Shown here one piece after another: positions 60,478 to 64,000 of a stretch of 64,000 bases of DNA (positions are counted from its first letter, which is position 1; every line of letters begins with the position of its first letter). This stretch comes from Mycolicibacterium sphagni (GTDB lineage Bacteria > Actinomycetota > Actinomycetes > Mycobacteriales > Mycobacteriaceae): positions 1 through 64,000 of the forward strand of contig NZ_NOZR01000002.1 of NCBI RefSeq assembly GCF_002250655.1. Direction: 5' to 3'. Both the position numbers and the translations under genes were made by a program. A model generated the notes under the pieces. That model did no database searches. It was not told the DNA's origin and saw nothing but the letters and a program-made list of their open reading frames with translations.

Positions 60478-62385
60478 ATGGAGTCGACCCAGGCTGATGC
60501 CCGGCCGACGGGTCGATGGATCCTCGGCGGTTATCTGGCCATGGTCGCCGCCCTGGTCGTCTACGCCGTGACCTCCGGCGAGCGCCGCTTCACGGCGATC
60601 GGTGCCTCCTATCCGGGGACCGCGACCAGCGTCGCTGAGGTGGTGGGTTACTTCACCGCCACCCTGGCCGCCGCGATCTGCCTCGGGTCTCTGGTCTTCG
60701 TCGTGATCACCGCCGAGCCCGACGAACGCGGGGTGCTCGATGCGGCATCGTTCCGAGTGCATCTGCTGGCCGAACGCCTGGCACCGTTGTGGCTGGTGAG
60801 TGCGCTGGCGATGGTGGTGATCCAGTCCGCCGACGCCACCGGCCTGTCGGTCACCCGGTTGGTCAGCGGCGGTGGCCTCGGAACTGCGCTCGGCGCATCG
60901 GAGATGGCGCGCGGCTGGATCGTCGCCGCGGCGGTGGCCGCAATGGTGACGGTTGCGTTGCGGCTGACAGTGCGCTGGGTGTGGCACGCCGCGCTGGTGA
61001 TACCCACCTTCGTCGGAGTGATCGCGCTGCCCGTCAGCGGCAATGCCGGCCAGGGTCCCGACCACGACTACGCGACAAGTGCGGTGATCGTGTTCGCGCT
61101 CGCGCTGGCGGTGCTGGCCGGCGTCAAGGTCAGCGCCGCGATCGCCCCGCCGAAAGCCGAACTGCGCCGGCGGGTTCTGGTGATCGAGGTCGTCGCCGGT
61201 GCCGTGGCGCTGGCGTATGGCGCGCTGCTGTTGTTCCTGTTGGCAACACCGGCTCATCTCATCGGATCGGACTATGGCCGGCTGGGAGCGCTGGCCGGAG
61301 CGGCACTGCTGGGCAGCCTGCTCATCAGGCGCGCGTCGGTGGCTGCGCAGGCCGCCGTGCTGGCGGTGGCGGCGATCTCGGCCATGGCGATTCAGACTGC
61401 GCCGCGCCTGCTCACCCATCAGTTCACCGCGTGGGATGTGTTCCTGGGCTATCAGCTGCCCGATCCCCCGAATGTGCTTCGCCTCCTTACCGTCTGGCGC
61501 TTCGACGTCCTCCTCGGGGTGGCGGCCCTGCTACTGGCGGGCGCCTATGTAGTAGGTGTCATCCGGCTGCGGCGACGGGGTGACAGCTGGCCGCCGGGGC
61601 GGTTGGTGGCGTGGCTGTTCGGTTGTGCGGCATTGCTGCTCGCCACCAGTTCGGGTGTGCGTGCCTACGGGTCGGCGATGTTCAGCGTGCACATGTCCGA
61701 GCACATGGCGCTGAATATGTTCATCCCGGTGTTCCTGGTCCTCGGTGCGCCGATCACCCTGGCGTTACGGGCCCAGCCTGTCGCGGGCGCGGGGCACCCA
61801 CCCGGGCCGCGGGAATGGCTGGTGTGGTTGGTGCATTCGCCGATCTCACGGTTCCTGTCCCATCCCGCAACGGCTTTCGTGCTGTTCGTCGGCTCGCTGT
61901 ACGCGGTGTACTTCACCCCGCTGTTCGACACCCTGGTGCGCTATCACTGGGGTCACGAGCTCATGAGCCTGCACTTCATGATCACCGGATACCTGTTCTT
62001 CTGGGGCATCATCGGTATCGACCCCGGCCCGAAGCGACTGCCTTTCATCGGCCGGCTCGGTATGTTGTTCGCGGTCATGCCATTCCATGCGTTCTTCGGC
62101 ATAGCGACGATGACGATGACGTCGGTCATCGGGGGCACCTTCTATCGCTACGTCGACCTGCCGTGGCTGGCGAGCCTCAACGACGACCAGCATCTGGGCG
62201 GTGCGATCGCGTGGGGCTCCAGCGAGCTGCCGATCATCGTCGTCGTGGTGGCCCTGGTGGTCCAGTGGGCCCGACAAGACCGGCGGACCGCGGTGCGCAG
62301 CGATCGGCATGCCGACGCGCACTATGACGACGACCTCGACGCCTACAACGCGATGCTGAGCGAGCTCGCCAAGAACCGGCGCTGA
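60478..62385 (+). CDS. CopD/CtaG fusion membrane protein (copper resistance / cytochrome c oxidase assembly type)
   Basis: A 635-residue protein with about 15 hydrophobic segments. The N-terminal half (about 1-330) resembles CopD copper-import membrane domains; the C-terminal half (about 360-615) is a caa3-CtaG domain with [21 protein letters not shown] and [15 protein letters not shown], whose His and Met residues are suited to copper. It resembles the Rv0102 protein of M. tuberculosis. It probably moves or delivers copper in the membrane. ATG 60478. Convergent with the TauD gene, 5 nt apart. Confidence 0.88.
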   Translation: MESTQADARPTGRWILGGYLAMVAALVVYAVTSGERRFTAIGASYPGTATSVAEVVGYFTATLAAAICLGSLVFVVITAEPDERGVLDAASFRVHLLAERLAPLWLVSALAMVVIQSADATGLSVTRLVSGGGLGTALGASEMARGWIVAAAVAAMVTVALRLTVRWVWHAALVIPTFVGVIALPVSGNAGQGPDHDYATSAVIVFALALAVLAGVKVSAAIAPPKAELRRRVLVIEVVAGAVALAYGALLLFLLATPAHLIGSDYGRLGALAGAALLGSLLIRRASVAAQAAVLAVAAISAMAIQTAPRLLTHQFTAWDVFLGYQLPDPPNVLRLLTVWRFDVLLGVAALLLAGAYVVGVIRLRRRGDSWPPGRLVAWLFGCAALLLATSSGVRAYGSAMFSVHMSEHMALNMFIPVFLVLGAPITLALRAQPVAGAGHPPGPREWLVWLVHSPISRFLSHPATAFVLFVGSLYAVYFTPLFDTLVRYHWGHELMSLHFMITGYLFFWGIIGIDPGPKRLPFIGRLGMLFAVMPFHAFFGIATMTMTSVIGGTFYRYVDLPWLASLNDDQHLGGAIAWGSSELPIIVVVVALVVQWARQDRRTAVRSDRHADAHYDDDLDAYNAMLSELAKNRR

Positions 62386-62390
62386 TCAGC

Positions 62391-63236
62391 TCACTCGATG
62401 GGTTCGTCACCCAATATCGTTGTACGCAACATCAATCGGCCCGAGTCGTCGGCGTACTGGCCCGCTCGGTGCAGGACCCCACGGTTGTCCCAGATGACAG
62501 TGTCCCCCACCGACCAGGTGTGGCTGTACACATTGCCGGGCTGCGTTGAAGCCTCGAGCAAGTCGCCGAGGACGGCTCGGCCCCGGTCGACGTCCATGCC
62601 GACGATGTGGTCGGCAGATGCGCCGAGCACCAACGACTTTCGGCCGCTGCGGTGGGTCCACACCAGCGGGTTCTCGTGAGTCGGGCGGGCACGCCAGCGG
62701 GCCAGGTCCTCCGGCGACGGGTCGGGAGTGGTCCGGCGCTGCGAGGCCTCCAGGGAGTGCACGACCCGCATCGAACCGAGCCAGTCCTTGTCGTCGTCGC
62801 TCAACATGTCGTACGCCTTATAGGCGCTGGCGAAGTCAGTCTCCCCGCCCTCGGCTGCCACCTGTTTGGCCGACAGCAGCGTGGCCTTCTGCGGGCACTC
62901 GTCATGTAGCGGCGTACACCCGTCGATATGCCAGATGAACGCTGCCCGTAGGTAATTGGCGCTAGCGTTCTTCGACTTGTCCATGGTGATCGGATAGATG
63001 CCGGACACCGGGTGGTGACCGTCGGACGACCGGTCCACCTCACCGAGGCGGCTGCAGAACGCGACCTGCGCCTCCGGTTCCAGGTTCAGGCCGGGGAACA
63101 CCAGAACTCCGTTGTCCTCCAGCGCTTCCAAGATGACACCGGCCAGCGAATCGTCGGCGCCGAGTTCGTCGGATTTCAATCCGGTGACCTCAGCGCCCAC
63201 TGTTGAGGTGAGTTTGGTGATGGTCAACGTGCTCAT
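62391..63236 (-). CDS. TauD/TfdA family Fe(II)/2-oxoglutarate dioxygenase
   Basis: A 281-residue dioxygenase. The iron triad is H103-x-D105 (IWHIDGCTP) and H256 (GVLHRAG), and the 2-oxoglutarate Arg follows in RLMLRTT. The substrate is not readable; members act on taurine, herbicides, carnitine-like or other compounds. ATG 63236 (MSTLTITKL) has AGGAAG upstream. It is the last gene of a minus-strand unit with a small protein and a Rieske oxygenase, so it probably follows the same catabolic step. Confidence 0.9.
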   Translation of the reverse strand: MSTLTITKLTSTVGAEVTGLKSDELGADDSLAGVILEALEDNGVLVFPGLNLEPEAQVAFCSRLGEVDRSSDGHHPVSGIYPITMDKSKNASANYLRAAFIWHIDGCTPLHDECPQKATLLSAKQVAAEGGETDFASAYKAYDMLSDDDKDWLGSMRVVHSLEASQRRTTPDPSPEDLARWRARPTHENPLVWTHRSGRKSLVLGASADHIVGMDVDRGRAVLGDLLEASTQPGNVYSHTWSVGDTVIWDNRGVLHRAGQYADDSGRLMLRTTILGDEPIE

Positions 63237-63246
63237 GGCTGGCTTC

Positions 63247-63582
63247 CTAGGGTCGGGGTTCGCCGATGCGGACCATGATGGCATCGCACGCGTCGACGGG
63301 CCGGGGCTGGTGCATGATTTCGACCGCCATCGCCACGATGACCAGTGAATAGATCAGGTGCAGCAGGTTGGTGGCATCCTCGGGCAACTCGTCCAGCGAG
63401 AACTTGTCGCAGTAGTCGATGGCCTCTTCCAGCCGGGGGAAGAACGCGTTGTAGAACGCTTCCATCTCGGCCATGCTGCTGGTCACCCGCCGGTCCCACC
63501 GCTGCGTCTCAGTAGGCAGACACCACACGTCGGCGAACGGCTCGAGATCAGCAAAAGCACTGGGCAACATAGCGTCTGACAC
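63247..63582 (-). CDS. Small hypothetical protein between Rieske oxygenase and TauD genes
   Basis: A 111-residue protein, probably helical (AEMEAFYNAFFPRLEEAIDY, ATNLLHLIYSLVIVAMAVEI), with one long hydrophobic stretch that may pack into a partner. No family recognised. It starts 2 nt after the Rieske alpha stop and ends 10 nt before the TauD start, so it belongs to the same transcript; it could be an accessory subunit of the oxygenase. Confidence 0.75.
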   Translation of the reverse strand: MSDAMLPSAFADLEPFADVWCLPTETQRWDRRVTSSMAEMEAFYNAFFPRLEEAIDYCDKFSLDELPEDATNLLHLIYSLVIVAMAVEIMHQPRPVDACDAIMVRIGEPRP

Positions 63583-63584
63583 CG

Positions 63585-64000
63585 CTACACCCCCGCCGTT
63601 GCGGTGTCACGCTGGTAGTCCTCGACCCAGTCGACGACAGACTTATGCAGATGGCGAACCAGGATTTCCTGGTCGTTGAGCGGAAACTCATCGATGACAC
63701 CGGTTTCCAACGCAGCCTGAGTGCCGCCCAACATGCCGGCATCCTGCAAGGCGAACTCCTTGAGGACTACCGAGGCCACCTCGTGCTCAATGCGTTCCCG
63801 CACATTTCGCGCGGGCGAGAAGTAGGTGAACGCCTCGAATCGGTGGGTGTTGTGGGAGGTTGGCCAGTAGCGGTAGAGCAGATACCAGCCGCCGTAGATC
63901 AGGATCTCGATATTGGGGAAGATCTGGAAGTTACTGATGCCCCACGGCTCGATACCGCCTGGATTCAGGCCGGCTGGCAGCTCGCCGAGATCCGGTGTGC
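63585..64000 (-). CDS. Aromatic ring-hydroxylating (Rieske) oxygenase alpha subunit, C-terminal part
   Basis: The frame is open from the window edge (64000) to the stop at 63585, giving 138 residues; the N-terminus, including the Rieske [2Fe-2S] domain, is outside. Visible segments such as INFQIFPN-type GISNFQIFPNIEIL, YLLYRYWPTSHNTHRFEA and LNDQEILVRHLHKSVVDW are typical of the catalytic (START-fold) C-terminal domain of Rieske alpha subunits. Reductase and beta subunit genes are not in view. Confidence 0.85.
   Translation of the reverse strand, partial: TPDLGELPAGLNPGGIEPWGISNFQIFPNIEILIYGGWYLLYRYWPTSHNTHRFEAFTYFSPARNVRERIEHEVASVVLKEFALQDAGMLGGTQAALETGVIDEFPLNDQEILVRHLHKSVVDWVEDYQRDTATAGV

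Noticed and set aside
60478..63236. Relation to the isonitrile lipopeptide locus (CopD-CtaG next to a TauD-type oxygenase, as in Rv0096-Rv0102)
   Set aside because: The TauD protein here does not resemble Rv0097 in its motifs, is on the other strand, and sits with a Rieske oxygenase; no acyl carrier protein, thioesterase, FadD or NRPS gene is near.

Overview
The window is a high-GC actinobacterial chromosome segment that I read as a rapid-growing mycobacterium (Mycolicibacterium-like). The basis is gene content and order that follow, as I remember it, the M. tuberculosis segments around Rv2779c-Rv2855: aldR/ald, nmo-pepR-pnp-rpsO, ribF, sirR, truB-pptT-metallophosphoesterase, dinF-nrnA-rbfA-infB-ylxR-nusA-rimP, proS, efpA-cysG-cobB-cobO-Mg chelatase-GNAT-mqo, and mtr. 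Mycothione reductase, PptT and several leaderless promoters (TANNNT 6-7 nt before an ATG/GTG) support this. No organism name can be read from the sequence alone.

Layout. 1-168: tail of a 13E12/DUF222 HNH-type protein. 165-1902: Lrp-type regulator and alanine dehydrogenase, divergent. 1985-8953 (minus): rpsO, pnp, pepR, a nitronate monooxygenase and a class A beta-lactamase, tightly packed, followed by a VOC protein. 9088-9951: a self-contained ArsR-SRPBCC pair with a perfect operator palindrome. 9958-11720: ribF and a SirR/MntR-type metal regulator. 11820-18609: a two-gene unit of a phosphotransferase-like protein and a 1907-residue zinc ribbon/cyclase/ATPase protein ending in three tandem ~270-residue repeats. 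18611-21095 (minus): truB-pptT-metallophosphoesterase with 4-nt overlaps. 21213-29693: accessory genes (short leader ORF, CocE hydrolase, DUF1802, DUF2277, TetR, lipoprotein, EchA, GH18 secreted protein, methyltransferase). 29690-39227 (minus): the nusA-infB translation/transcription block, interrupted between nusA and ylxR by a FAD oxidoreductase gene and a lower-GC spacer. 39338-45564: small lipoprotein/ferritin-like pair, proS, a pterin dehydratase-like/VOC fusion, a membrane protein, an NCS1 permease and a short conserved ORF. 45664-55982 (minus): a long cofactor-synthesis series (mqo, GNAT, Mg chelatase, cobO, cobB, cysG) ending in two tandem EfpA-type drug efflux genes. 56107-58553: hydrolase plus mycothione reductase. 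58564-62385: a probable metal (copper) module with ArsR, a zinc-binding anti-sigma-like membrane protein, a Met/His-rich membrane protein and a CopD-CtaG fusion. 62391-64000 (minus): Rieske oxygenase alpha subunit (cut by the window edge), a small partner and a TauD-type dioxygenase.

Most of the window is core mycobacterial housekeeping. The parts that look least explained are the cyclase/ATPase protein with its repeated NTF2-like tail and phosphotransferase partner, the metal module with an orphan anti-sigma-like protein, the short leader ORF before the CocE hydrolase, and the insertion inside the nusA-infB block. I saw no insertion sequence, CRISPR array, tRNA or rRNA gene.
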